In this document: piece after piece, positions 49,888 to 59,537 of the stretch
How positions within the stretch are numbered: the stretch's first letter is position 1
Layout of the letters: each line of letters starts with the position of its first letter
Assembly (NCBI GenBank): GCA_049607205.1
Contig: JBMYWH010000003.1
Coordinates: 1-64,000 of the forward strand
From: JBELHR01 sp049607205
GTDB lineage: Bacteria; Bacteroidota; Bacteroidia; Flavobacteriales; Flavobacteriaceae
Direction of reading: 5' to 3'
Length of the DNA: 64,000 nt
Program-made: the position numbers and the translations under genes
The notes under the pieces: model-generated
Told to the model about the DNA's origin: nothing
The model's database searches: none
The model's input: only the letters and a program-made list of their open reading frames with translations

Positions 49888-52800
49888 ATGGAAACTACAC
49901 CTTATCAAAGTAATCATAAAATAAGAATCGTTACAGCAGCCTCATTATTTGATGGCCATGATGCTGCAATCAATATAATGAGAAGAATCATTCAAGCTTC
50001 GGGCGTCGAGGTGATACATTTAGGTCATGATCGAAGTGTGGATGAAGTGGTTCAAACAGCAATTGCTGAAGATGCTCAAGCCATAGCCATGACCTCTTAT
50101 CAAGGAGGGCACATGGAATATTTCAAATACATGTATGACTTACTCCAAGAAAAGGGTGCTTCTCAAATCAAAATATTCGGAGGCGGTGGTGGTGTCATAC
50201 TCCCTGAGGAAATAAAAGAACTCATGGACTATGGAATCACTAAAATATACGCACCTGACGATGGTCGTGCCATGGGACTTCAAGGCATGATTAATCATAT
50301 GATCCAAAGTTGTGACTTCCCAACAGGATCGCAAATCAACTTTGAGCCCCAAGACCTTAAAACAAAAAATCCTTTAGCACTCGGTCAAGCCATATCCTGT
50401 GTAGAGAACTTCAAAAAAGAACATCAAGCCTTCTTCTCCCCTATACTTGACCAAGCTAAGCAAAATGACATACCCGTACTGGGAATTACAGGTACAGGAG
50501 GAGCTGGGAAGTCTTCTATGGTAGACGAAATTATCAGAAGATTTACCTCAGATTTCCCAACAAAAAAACTTGCAATTATCTCTGTGGATCCCTCTAAAAG
50601 AAAAACAGGAGGAGCCCTGTTAGGGGACAGAATTCGAATGAACTCTATTAATCAGGCGAACGTATTCATGAGATCTTTGGCCACCAGGCAATCAAACCTG
50701 GCCTTGTCCTCTCATGTCAATGATGCCTTATCTATATTGAAATATGCAGAATTTGACCTGATTATATTGGAGACTTCCGGTATCGGCCAATCCGACACAG
50801 AAATTCTGGATCATTCAGACAAGAGCCTCTACATTATGACCCCTGAATACGGAGCGGCAACTCAATTAGAAAAAATTGACATGATTGATTTTGCAGACCT
50901 TATTGCGCTGAATAAATTTGATAAAAGAGGAGCGCTTGACGCCTTAAGAGATGTGCAAAAACAAGTTCAAAGAAACAAACTCTTATGGGAAACACCTCTA
51001 GAAGAAATGCCGGTGTATGGGACTATGGCTTCTCAATTCAACGATCCTGGCACGGACCGTCTTTACTTGGCCATTCTAGATTTACTTGAAATCAAAGGAA
51101 GTAAACTGGAAAAAAGAGAACTCGCTTCTGAAAAGAAATTCATTATTCCGGCAAAAAGAAATAGATACTTATCAGAAATATCTGATAACAATAGAAACTA
51201 TAATAAAAGTGTCATAGATCAAGCTAAAGTAGCTCAAACGCTTTACGGAATCTATCAAACGGTTTTAAGTCTTTGCAAAATTGAAACCAAAGAAGAAGTT
51301 TTAAATACCTACGGACTGAATCAAGAGCTCTTAAAAGAAATCTGTTCAGAAGATAAACTTGAATTTCTAAACCTACTCTTCAAAGAGTTCGACCGAGTAA
51401 AAATGAACTTACTTCCAATTCATTGGGAGACCATATGTAACTTTGAAACCAAGTTCAAAAGCTACAAAGACCCTGAATTTATTTTTAAAGTCAGAGGAAA
51501 AGAACTTAAAATACAAACCCATACCCGAACACTTTCTCATACAGAAATCCCTAAGATCAGCCTCCCAACCTATAAGGCGTGGGGTGATTTACTTACATGG
51601 AGTCTACAGGAAAATGTACCCGGAGAATTCCCATTTACATCTGGCTTGTTCCCTTTTAAAAGAACGGGAGAAGATCCAACTCGAATGTTTGCAGGGGAAG
51701 GATCACCTGAAAGAACCAATAAGAGATTTCACTATGTATCTCTGGGAATGCCAGCTAAACGCTTGTCCACCGCCTTTGATTCGGTGACGCTTTATGGAAA
51801 TGACCCAGCTATACGACCGGATATTTACGGTAAAATAGGAAATGCAGGAGTTTCTATATGTTGTTTAGATGACGCCAAGAAACTCTTCTCAGGATTTAAC
51901 CTAGCACATCCTTTAAGCTCTGTTTCATTAACTATTAATGGACCTGCTCCCATGATTTTAGGTTTTTTCTTGAACGCAGCCATAGATCAGCAATGTGAGT
52001 TATACATCAAAGAACATCATTTAGAAAAAGAAATTGACCTCAAAATAAATGACCTATTTAAAAACCATGAACGCCCTTCATATAGAGGGGAATTACCGGA
52101 AGGTAATGATGGTTTAGGTTTATATTTACTGGGATTAACTGGAGATCAAGTCCTTGCTCCTGAGATTTACCAAGAAATCAAAACCAAAACTTTGAACCAA
52201 GTAAGAGGAACCGTTCAAGCAGATATTCTCAAAGAGGACCAAGCCCAAAACACCTGTATCTTCTCCACTGAATTTTCTTTAAAGTTAATGGGTGATGTAC
52301 AAGAGTATTTCACTCAGCATAAGGTCCAGAATTTCTATTCTGTTTCAATTTCAGGTTACCACATTGCAGAAGCTGGAGCAAATCCTATCACACAATTAGC
52401 GCTAACCCTTGCCAATGGTTTCACTTATGTCGAATACTACCTGGAAAGAGGAATGTCAATTGATGACTTCGGTCCTAATTTGAGTTTCTTCTTCTCCAAT
52501 GGATTGGATGCAGAATACGCCGTTATTGGACGTGTCGCTCGTAAAATATGGGCAAAAGCCATGAAGCATAAATATGGAGCAAGTGAGCGAGCTCAAAAAT
52601 TAAAATACCACATCCAAACCTCTGGGCGTTCTCTTCATGCACAAGAAATAGACTTTAATGATATAAGAACAACCCTACAAGCTCTATATGCATTGTACGA
52701 TAATTGTAACTCTCTTCATACCAATGCTTACGACGAGGCGATCACAACCCCTACAGAGGAATCTGTGCGTCGTGCCATGGCGATACAATTAATTATCAAT

Positions 52801-53304
52801 AAAGAACTTGGTCTAAACAGAAATGAAAATCCGATACAAGGTTCTTTTATTATTGAAGAACTTTCAGACCTAGTTGAAGAAGCGGTTTATGAGGAATTTG
52901 ACAGAATAACTGAACGTGGTGGCGTTCTGGGTGCTATGGAAACCATGTATCAACGCAATAAAATCCAAGAAGAATCGTTGTATTATGAGACCCTCAAGCA
53001 TCAAGGTAAAATCCCAATTATTGGGGTAAATACTTTTTTAAACAAAGAAGGTTCACCTACCTTAACCCCAAGTGAAGTTATAAGAGCCACTGAAGAAGAA
53101 AAGCAAGCGCAAATTAAAAACCTAGAACACCTTCATAGGCGCAATCAAAGTCAAGTTGAAACAGAGCTAGAACTACTCGGAGACCGAGCTAGCAGAGGTC
53201 TCAATATATTTGAATCCTTGATGGAAGCAACTAAGGTAGCTTCCCTTGGTCAAATTACAGAGACCCTATTTAAAGTTGGTGGACAATACCGACGCAATAT
53301 GTAA
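49888..53304 (+). CDS. icmF: Fused acyl-CoA mutase / G-protein chaperone (IcmF type)
   Basis: 1138 residues. The order B12-binding domain, MeaB-like GTPase, linker, mutase barrel defines IcmF (isobutyryl-CoA mutase fused). The cobalamin-binding DGH is at 22-24 (FDGHDAA), the GTPase P-loop GTGGAGKS at 202-209, and the mutase part starts around SGLFPFKRTGEDPTRMF, which has the Phe of isobutyryl-type enzymes where methylmalonyl-CoA mutase has Tyr. SISGYHIAEAGANPITQLAL is the family signature of the barrel. The ATG at 49888 is chosen; a TTG 8 codons upstream sits within a probable -7 element. It rearranges branched acyl-CoAs (isobutyryl/n-butyryl, or pivalyl/isovaleryl). Own terminator, monocistronic. 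Confidence 0.93.
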   Translation: METTPYQSNHKIRIVTAASLFDGHDAAINIMRRIIQASGVEVIHLGHDRSVDEVVQTAIAEDAQAIAMTSYQGGHMEYFKYMYDLLQEKGASQIKIFGGGGGVILPEEIKELMDYGITKIYAPDDGRAMGLQGMINHMIQSCDFPTGSQINFEPQDLKTKNPLALGQAISCVENFKKEHQAFFSPILDQAKQNDIPVLGITGTGGAGKSSMVDEIIRRFTSDFPTKKLAIISVDPSKRKTGGALLGDRIRMNSINQANVFMRSLATRQSNLALSSHVNDALSILKYAEFDLIILETSGIGQSDTEILDHSDKSLYIMTPEYGAATQLEKIDMIDFADLIALNKFDKRGALDALRDVQKQVQRNKLLWETPLEEMPVYGTMASQFNDPGTDRLYLAILDLLEIKGSKLEKRELASEKKFIIPAKRNRYLSEISDNNRNYNKSVIDQAKVAQTLYGIYQTVLSLCKIETKEEVLNTYGLNQELLKEICSEDKLEFLNLLFKEFDRVKMNLLPIHWETICNFETKFKSYKDPEFIFKVRGKELKIQTHTRTLSHTEIPKISLPTYKAWGDLLTWSLQENVPGEFPFTSGLFPFKRTGEDPTRMFAGEGSPERTNKRFHYVSLGMPAKRLSTAFDSVTLYGNDPAIRPDIYGKIGNAGVSICCLDDAKKLFSGFNLAHPLSSVSLTINGPAPMILGFFLNAAIDQQCELYIKEHHLEKEIDLKINDLFKNHERPSYRGELPEGNDGLGLYLLGLTGDQVLAPEIYQEIKTKTLNQVRGTVQADILKEDQAQNTCIFSTEFSLKLMGDVQEYFTQHKVQNFYSVSISGYHIAEAGANPITQLALTLANGFTYVEYYLERGMSIDDFGPNLSFFFSNGLDAEYAVIGRVARKIWAKAMKHKYGASERAQKLKYHIQTSGRSLHAQEIDFNDIRTTLQALYALYDNCNSLHTNAYDEAITTPTEESVRRAMAIQLIINKELGLNRNENPIQGSFIIEELSDLVEEAVYEEFDRITERGGVLGAMETMYQRNKIQEESLYYETLKHQGKIPIIGVNTFLNKEGSPTLTPSEVIRATEEEKQAQIKNLEHLHRRNQSQVETELELLGDRASRGLNIFESLMEATKVASLGQITETLFKVGGQYRRNM

Positions 53305-53310
53305 GTCACA

Positions 53311-53347
53311 AAAAAAAACTCTAAGCTTGAAGCTTAGAGTTTTTTTT
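53311..53347. terminator. Bidirectional intrinsic terminator
   Basis: ACTCTAAGCT (53318-53327) TGA AGCTTAGAGT (53331-53340), flanked by A8 and T7. It serves the convergent icmF and DUF349 genes. Confidence 0.9.
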
Positions 53348-53367
53348 ATCTACTATTTCTGCTAAGA

Positions 53368-55245
53368 CTAAAAGTCTAATGCTTTCAAATAATTGTATTT
53401 CATATTCCAAATATCCATTTCTTCCTCCATTTCGTCAATAGATTTCTGAACATTTGCCACCAAAGGATTATCTTCTCCTGCGTTAGAAATGAAACTTAAA
53501 TTATTTTCTAATTGCTTAGATTCTTTAACAAGTTCATCAATCTTCTTTCTGATGAAATTCATTTCACTCTCTAACTTTCTAGAATTATTCTGATCCACTA
53601 AAGCATCGATCATCGTTTTAAAACGGAACATCGCTGCCTGATCCTTAGGGACACCTAATTTAGCAAAAACACGTTCAAGAGCTTTATCAAACTTACCTTC
53701 AATATGTCTCTTATTTCCAGGTACCGCTCCGCAATCCTTCCATTTTTCAACTAAGCCCATCACCTCTTCTGTAGTCGGTTCACTTCCTTCTTCAGACAGG
53801 GTTCTCAACTGATCTAAAATGGCTTTCTTAGCATCGTAAGCCTCATTCCCTTTTACATCCTTCTTGTCTTGCTCTTGATGCAAACGATCAAAATATGCAT
53901 TACATGCAGACTTGAAATCCTTCCAGATTTTATCAGAGAATTTACGAGGTACGTGACCAATTCTTTTCCAATCCGCTTGAATTCGCTTCATGGTTTCCGT
54001 AGCTGTATCAAAGTCATCACTATCTTTTAATGACTGAGCAACCTCAACGAGCTTCAGTTTTTTATTTAGGTTTTCTTGTTGTTCTTTTTTAACATCCTTG
54101 TAGAACTTGTTCTTTGCATGATTAAAAGGCTTAGTAGCTTGTTTGAACTCTTCCCAAATCATATTACTCTTAGCCTTCGGAACTTTTCCGACAGCAAAAA
54201 ACTCTTCTCTCAAAGCTTCAAAATCCTTAATTCCCTTTTGCCAATCACTATGAGACTTCAAAGCAGAATAATCAAAAGCATTTAGCTTTTCAATTACTGC
54301 TCTTTTTTTATCAATATTTCCTTCATACTTACTCTTTAATTCAGAAAAGTATTGATCTCTCTTTTGATGAATCACTTTAGTTGCCTCAGAAAATCTTTTC
54401 CAGATTTCTTCCCTCTTCTCACGAGCTACCGGACCATAATCTTCCTTCCATTTACGGTGGAGTTCCTGCAACTGCTTAAAAGCGTTCATTACATCAGCTT
54501 CTTGGGATAGAGCCTCAGCTTCTTCAACCAATTTAAGTTTCTCGTCGTAATTGTGTTTGAAATCTAGATCTCTGAAATCATTACTCATATGGAGTAAATC
54601 GTAGAAACGCTCCACATGGTGATGGTAGTTTCTCCACGTATCGTTGTATTTACTTCTAGGAACAGGGCCTATAGAATTCCATCTATTTTTCAACTCTTGG
54701 AATTCCTTGTACATCGTTTTAGGATCCGCATTTTGAATTAATTCTTTCAATGCATCAATAACTAGAACTCGAGTCTGAAGATTCTGATTTAATTGCTTGT
54801 CCAACTCCTTATAATAGTGATCTTTCTTCTCTTTGTAAGAATTCATCAACTTATTATAGGCCGTTTTATCAGGACTAGAAAATTGAAAATCTATAGAATT
54901 CCCTCCTTCAGCAAGGAATGCAGCTTTTTTCTCTGCTAACAATTTTGCGAATTTCGCATTAAAAACAGACTTGATATCGTCTACATTCTTCTTGACGTTT
55001 TGTATAGGCTGATTCTTTAATAGGTTGTCTAAAGATTCCACCATTTGAGAAAGGCTAAACTTGGTATAGTCTACTTGAGGAACAGAATCGACTAATTCTT
55101 CCGATTCTTTTGCGATCTCATTCTCTACCTCTTCTACGGCTTTATCTTCCGCTTGTGTCTCTTTTGGAGCATCATTAGACGTTGATAGTGATTCAGATGG
55201 CTCTAAATTCTCTTTAGATTGTTCTTCATTTGATTGATCTAACAT
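53368..55245 (-). CDS. DUF349 repeat protein, long coiled-coil
   Basis: 625 residues, no signal peptide. After an acidic N-terminal region (residues 1-60 with many Glu and Ser), at least five DUF349 repeats follow, each with a W-x-x-I/A-G-x-V/P pattern: RWNSIGPVPRSKYNDTWRNY, KWKEDYGPVAREKREEIWKR, EFFAVGKVPKAKSNMIWEEF, DWKRIGHVPRKFSDKIWKDF and KWKDCGAVPGNKRHIEGKFD. The C-terminal 60 residues form a coiled coil (NNSRKLESEMNFIRKKIDEL). Family function is not established; it is thought to be structural or RNA associated. The ATG at 55245 is chosen because upstream codons have no conserved character. Confidence 0.9.
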   Translation of the reverse strand: MLDQSNEEQSKENLEPSESLSTSNDAPKETQAEDKAVEEVENEIAKESEELVDSVPQVDYTKFSLSQMVESLDNLLKNQPIQNVKKNVDDIKSVFNAKFAKLLAEKKAAFLAEGGNSIDFQFSSPDKTAYNKLMNSYKEKKDHYYKELDKQLNQNLQTRVLVIDALKELIQNADPKTMYKEFQELKNRWNSIGPVPRSKYNDTWRNYHHHVERFYDLLHMSNDFRDLDFKHNYDEKLKLVEEAEALSQEADVMNAFKQLQELHRKWKEDYGPVAREKREEIWKRFSEATKVIHQKRDQYFSELKSKYEGNIDKKRAVIEKLNAFDYSALKSHSDWQKGIKDFEALREEFFAVGKVPKAKSNMIWEEFKQATKPFNHAKNKFYKDVKKEQQENLNKKLKLVEVAQSLKDSDDFDTATETMKRIQADWKRIGHVPRKFSDKIWKDFKSACNAYFDRLHQEQDKKDVKGNEAYDAKKAILDQLRTLSEEGSEPTTEEVMGLVEKWKDCGAVPGNKRHIEGKFDKALERVFAKLGVPKDQAAMFRFKTMIDALVDQNNSRKLESEMNFIRKKIDELVKESKQLENNLSFISNAGEDNPLVANVQKSIDEMEEEMDIWNMKYNYLKALDF

Positions 55246-55322
55246 ATTGACATGTTTAAGGTTCCTAAATATTGCATCTAAATATACCAATCTATATGCG
55301 TTTAGCAAAATAAATAGGTCCT

Positions 55323-56069
55323 TTAATTATTCCAAATTTCCCATGATTTCTCGGCCTGATTCACAAGCATTTCATAACCATTTTGAATTTGTGCACCACG
55401 AAACTCGCCAGCCCTTAGAAAAGCAGATTTTTCAGGATTATAAATTAGGTCAAATAAAAGAAAAGAGGCATCGATTTGATCATAAGATAACTCAGGTTTA
55501 TCTTCTACATTAGGATAAGTTCCAACCGGAGAACAGTTCACGATAATACTTCCTTGAGGCATGACCTGGTTTTTAAGCTGATCATAACTAATTTTATTTT
55601 CAGATTCTGAAGCAGAGCGAGAGACAAAAACATGTGGAATCTTTAAATTATTAAACACATAAGAAACCGCTTTTGAAGCTCCTCCAGTCCCTAAAATATA
55701 GGCTTGGGTATGACTTGAATTTAATTTAGTCAATAACGATTTCTCAAAACCATAGGCATCTGTATTATAACCTATGCGTTTACCTTGTTCAAATTTAACC
55801 GTATTTACAGCTCCAATTTCCCGAGCAGCAGCGTCCATATCATCTAAAAAAGGAAGAATCTCTTGCTTGTATGGAATGGTAACATTCATACCACTAATCT
55901 CATTCGAATCCAGTAATTGTTTAAATTCTGAATCTAAAGATTGAAAATCAAAATTTACATAGACTGTATTCTCAATTTGCTCTTGTTCAAACTTATTCTT
56001 AAAGTAAGACATTGAAAAACTATAGTCTATATCCTTACCTAATAATCCGAAAAGTCTTTTTTTAGTCAT
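55323..56069 (-). CDS. aroE: Shikimate dehydrogenase
   Basis: Reduces 3-dehydroshikimate with NADPH in aromatic amino-acid synthesis. 248 residues, from the ATG giving MTKKRLFGLLGKDIDYSFS; SFSMSYFKNKF holds the shikimate-binding Ser pair, MNVTIPYKQEI the catalytic Lys, and LGTGGASKAVSYVF the nucleotide site. NCSPVGTYPN also fits. The start overlaps the end of the DUF368 gene upstream by 8 bases, so the three genes form an operon. Slightly short, as in other Bacteroidota AroE. Confidence 0.95.
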   Translation of the reverse strand: MTKKRLFGLLGKDIDYSFSMSYFKNKFEQEQIENTVYVNFDFQSLDSEFKQLLDSNEISGMNVTIPYKQEILPFLDDMDAAAREIGAVNTVKFEQGKRIGYNTDAYGFEKSLLTKLNSSHTQAYILGTGGASKAVSYVFNNLKIPHVFVSRSASESENKISYDQLKNQVMPQGSIIVNCSPVGTYPNVEDKPELSYDQIDASFLLFDLIYNPEKSAFLRAGEFRGAQIQNGYEMLVNQAEKSWEIWNN

Positions 56070-57057
56070 TTTCACGCATTTTCTGTGCTAACAAATCTAT
56101 CAATAATACCAATGCTATTCCAACAAAAATATAAACTAGGGCAATATAGGTACTCGAATCCGAAAAATCTGGCCAATAATGTTTATAGAGTCTTACAATG
56201 GGACTCCCTTGATCATTAAGAGTAATTTGACCTTCCACCATCTCATAAACTTTAGTTTTCCAAGGCCACACAGCACCGAGAGACCCGGTAATAAAACCTA
56301 TAATAATTGCAATAACCAAATTGTGATAACGCTTTAAAACAGCACTCAAAAGCTGAGCCAGAGCAATCATCCCAAAGACAGAGCCGAGGCCAAAAACGAC
56401 AATAACCTCTATATAGTGCAAGCGATGAGGATCTGAAAAAATGGAAAAATCCCCTGAAAACACTTCTATAATCCCTTTAAAAAGAACATTTACAGATTCC
56501 ACCATTAACAGGACATAATTCCCCATAAGCATCAAGATAAAACTCCCAGAAAGTCCAGGTAAGGTCATTCCTGAGACTCCAATAATCCCACAGAGAAACA
56601 CATACCATAGGTTATCGTTTTCAGTACCTTGGGAAATAAAATTAATACCAAAACCTAGTGCTGCCCCTAAGAGCATTCCAATTATATTATTTTTAGAATA
56701 ATCTCTAAAGTCCTTTAGGATATAGATTATTGATCCAATTACCATTCCGAAGAACAAAGACCAAACATAGAGATCATAATGCTCTATAAAATATTCAAGT
56801 ATATAGGAAAATGTAAAGTAAGACAATAAGGACCCCATCATAACAGGAAATAAAAAACTTCCGTTTACATAGCGATAAAAAGACCTAAACCTTCCGGTTA
56901 TCAGCAATTTCAGAGCCTTCAAGTTTAATTTTTGTAAAGAATAAATGAACTCTTCATAAAAACCGAGAACAAAAGATACAGTCCCCCCAGAAACACCCGG
57001 TACTTTATTCGCCATCCCCATGATGACTCCTTTAATTAATAAGTTAAGACTCTTCAA
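56062..57057 (-). CDS. DUF368 membrane protein, copy 2 (polyprenyl-phosphate flippase family)
   Basis: 331 residues with about ten hydrophobic helices. Both family hallmarks are present: NKVPGVSGGTVSFVLGFYEE near the N-terminus and MTLPGLSGSFILMLMGNYVL in the middle, showing the inverted-repeat design. DUF368 proteins (PopT) have been linked to recycling of undecaprenyl phosphate across the inner membrane, feeding peptidoglycan and surface polysaccharide synthesis. It overlaps the start of aroE by 8 bases and the preceding DUF368 gene by 14 bases. A tandem pair is unusual. Confidence 0.87.
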   Translation of the reverse strand: MKSLNLLIKGVIMGMANKVPGVSGGTVSFVLGFYEEFIYSLQKLNLKALKLLITGRFRSFYRYVNGSFLFPVMMGSLLSYFTFSYILEYFIEHYDLYVWSLFFGMVIGSIIYILKDFRDYSKNNIIGMLLGAALGFGINFISQGTENDNLWYVFLCGIIGVSGMTLPGLSGSFILMLMGNYVLLMVESVNVLFKGIIEVFSGDFSIFSDPHRLHYIEVIVVFGLGSVFGMIALAQLLSAVLKRYHNLVIAIIIGFITGSLGAVWPWKTKVYEMVEGQITLNDQGSPIVRLYKHYWPDFSDSSTYIALVYIFVGIALVLLIDLLAQKMREND

Positions 57058-57982
57058 TCGATTTATTTCCTTTATTGGCTAACCATTCAATTAATATAAT
57101 GAGCCCCAAGCCAGATAACGCAGCTAAAACCGCATAGAACACTTGTGGGTCTCCCTCAAAATTCTGGGGTAAAACACTCTTTTCCAATAAAGGCACTTGT
57201 TCTCCATGAGAGTTCGTCCTCCAGGTTAAAACTTGTTTCCAAGGCCAAATCTTATTTAAAGACCCGATAATGAAACCAATGAGTCCTGTTAAGGTACTGT
57301 TTTTATAGTTAGTAAACAACCACTTAAGTAATCTTGAAAAGCTCAATAAGCCTACAATCGCACCCAATCCAACAACGGCAATAGTCTTAATATCTCTTGA
57401 ATGAATGGCGTTGAGAACAGGAGTATATGCCCCTAAAAGTACCAAGATAAAAGACCCTGAAATTCCAGGTAGAATCATGGCACAGATTGCCAAAGCTCCA
57501 GAAATAAATAAAAATATCAGAGAGGCGTCCTCATTCACGAGTGGTTGCAGCGTTGTAATATAGTAGGCAAAAAAACCAGCAGCACTTGCAATAATTAGTC
57601 CTTTCCATGAAAACTTATCCACACTTTTAGCCACAACAAAAATACTGGCTAAGACTAGACCGAAGAAAAAGGACCAAACAAGAACAGGTTCGGTTTCTAA
57701 AAGATGGCTAATTCCCTTAGCTAAAGTGATAACACTAAAGAAAATACCAGCCAATAAGGTAACTAAAAAAGAAGCATTTGAAGCTTTCCAAAAGGCCTTA
57801 AAACCTTCCTTCTTCCACAATTTAAGCAATCCGAAATTAAGCCCTTCAATGGTATCAATAAGTTCCTGATAAATCCCTGTTATAAATGCAATTGTCCCTC
57901 CTGAGACTCCTGGAACTACATCTGCAGCCCCCATGGCTACACCTTTTAAACCAAGGATTATTGTACTTTTGATATTCTTCAT
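57044..57982 (-). CDS. DUF368 membrane protein, copy 1 (polyprenyl-phosphate flippase family)
   Basis: 312 residues, start chosen at the ATG giving MKNIKSTIILGLKGVAMGAA; 11 upstream codons lack the family pattern. The two motifs are ADVVPGVSGGTIAFITGIYQ and AMILPGISGSFILVLLGAYT. The sequence is clearly different from the next gene, so the duplication is old and each copy may have its own lipid carrier. Helices and length are normal. The C-terminal tail is longer and polar (LANKGNKSIEES). It overlaps the following gene by 14 bases. Confidence 0.87.
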   Translation of the reverse strand: MKNIKSTIILGLKGVAMGAADVVPGVSGGTIAFITGIYQELIDTIEGLNFGLLKLWKKEGFKAFWKASNASFLVTLLAGIFFSVITLAKGISHLLETEPVLVWSFFFGLVLASIFVVAKSVDKFSWKGLIIASAAGFFAYYITTLQPLVNEDASLIFLFISGALAICAMILPGISGSFILVLLGAYTPVLNAIHSRDIKTIAVVGLGAIVGLLSFSRLLKWLFTNYKNSTLTGLIGFIIGSLNKIWPWKQVLTWRTNSHGEQVPLLEKSVLPQNFEGDPQVFYAVLAALSGLGLIILIEWLANKGNKSIEES

Positions 57983-58034
57983 AGTTCTGAATGTATTAGA
58001 TTGCAAAACTATCAAAAAAAAGGAAACTATCAGC

Positions 58035-59384
58035 CTATCCTATAGAAGCTTCCAAAGATTTCTGAACAAATAATTCGGGAAAAACACATTTGATTTGCGC
58101 TTCGTAACTAGGATCAATTCTCTTAGAATGTTCTAATATACCAAGTCCTAAATCTTTATTGCCATAAAGAAAATAAAGAGCTCCTAAGCGGTAAGAAAGT
58201 TCTACTCTATTCATATGTGATTTCATAGCCTCTTCTGTATAGCTTGTGGCTTGATCATGTTCTCCTATAAAAATCAAACAATCCACTACAGCCAACCAAA
58301 TCTCCAAATGATTAGCATCCAATCGAATGCAATTCTTATATCCTTCGATAGCCTCTTCATACATCTTGTGCTTAAGGCTCAAAACCGCGTATAAATTCCA
58401 ATAGGCAAAATTTTCCTGCTCTAATTTTAGAAGGGTTTGGCAATAATAATAAGCCTTTTCAAAATCCTCTAATTTGTAATACAAACGAGCAAGAGAATAC
58501 CACCCCTTCTCCAATAAAGGATCTTCTACAGTCGCTTTTGCATAATATTGAAGTGCGTATTCAAATTTCTCTAATTTCTCATAACATCTTGCTACGCGAT
58601 AACATACAAAGGCTGTTGCATCATCAAGTTCCAATGAAATCAGGTAGTTTTCTATGGCCTCTGCGGGTCTGTCAAGTTTCTCAAGGGTTTTTGCCTTTTC
58701 AACAAAGGCACCCACAAACTCATCATCAATTAAAGAAGCATAATCAAAAGCCCTTAAAGCCTCTTCAAACTCACCTATCCCATAATACTGTCTACCTAAT
58801 TGATGCCAAGCCACTTCACTGTATGGATGTTCATCAATCAGCTTATTTAAGAAAGCAATTGCCTCATAAGGCTTCTGTTCCATATCAAAACAATAAACAA
58901 CATTAAAAAGGGCCGAAAAATCATCAGGAGACTCCTTTATAGTAAGTTCAAAATATGTTCTAGCTACAGAAAAATTATTTAAGAAAATATATTCCATTCC
59001 AAGTAACAACCATACATCTGCAGGATTATCAGTGCAATCAAGAGCCTTATTCAGCATTTCAACTGCTTGGCGATGTTGGTGTTTTTTTGAATAAATATCA
59101 GCTTGTTGTATATAAACCTCATCATTGAAAGGTTCTATAGATTCTAACCTTTTCAATAACTTAAAAGCCTCTTCAAGACGGTCCTCAAATATGTATAACT
59201 CAGCCTTCAAAATAAGAAGGACACTAGACATAGGATGCTGCTCAAGACCTAGTTTCAAGGCCTTGTTCGCAAGATTATGCTTACCAGTCTCTATATAAAA
59301 GTCTATGATTTCCTCAAACTCATTAGCGTCAAAGAAGTAAACGCTATTGGTTTTCAGCATGGATTCAAATTTCGCTATCGGCAT
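58035..59384 (-). CDS. Tetratricopeptide repeat protein, cytoplasmic
   Basis: 449 residues made almost wholly of TPR units from about residue 25 to 430 (for example VYIQQADIYSKKHQHRQAVE, VWLLLGMEYIFLNNFSVART, EKGWYSLARLYYKLEDFEKA). No signal peptide. TPR arrays hold protein partners; none can be named. The neighbourhood (DUF368 pair downstream) suggests a link to cell-envelope work, which is inference. It is divergent from pyrR. Confidence 0.88.
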   Translation of the reverse strand: MPIAKFESMLKTNSVYFFDANEFEEIIDFYIETGKHNLANKALKLGLEQHPMSSVLLILKAELYIFEDRLEEAFKLLKRLESIEPFNDEVYIQQADIYSKKHQHRQAVEMLNKALDCTDNPADVWLLLGMEYIFLNNFSVARTYFELTIKESPDDFSALFNVVYCFDMEQKPYEAIAFLNKLIDEHPYSEVAWHQLGRQYYGIGEFEEALRAFDYASLIDDEFVGAFVEKAKTLEKLDRPAEAIENYLISLELDDATAFVCYRVARCYEKLEKFEYALQYYAKATVEDPLLEKGWYSLARLYYKLEDFEKAYYYCQTLLKLEQENFAYWNLYAVLSLKHKMYEEAIEGYKNCIRLDANHLEIWLAVVDCLIFIGEHDQATSYTEEAMKSHMNRVELSYRLGALYFLYGNKDLGLGILEHSKRIDPSYEAQIKCVFPELFVQKSLEASIG

Positions 59385-59506
59385 CTATCAGGGTTTTTGA
59401 GGCTAAACTTAATTAACTTAATTTCAGGGTGTAAAGATACGGCTAATTTTAAATCCAAATTCACTTTGTTCAAGAATGTTTTTAACAAACTAATTAACAG
59501 ATTTAC

Positions 59507-59514
59507 TATATTTG
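59507..59514 (+). promoter_or_regulatory. -7 promoter element of the pyrR operon
   Basis: TATATTTG, 23 bases before the ATG at 59538. The leader is too short for a PyrR-type attenuator, and the -7 element rules out the longer open frame upstream. Confidence 0.7.
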
Positions 59515-59537
59515 CTCTGGAAACCCATAAACAAAGC

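Noticed and set aside
59277..59537. 87-residue N-terminal extension of pyrR
   Set aside because: It overlaps the TPR gene on the other strand and a TATATTTG element; PyrR homologues start at the ATG 59538.
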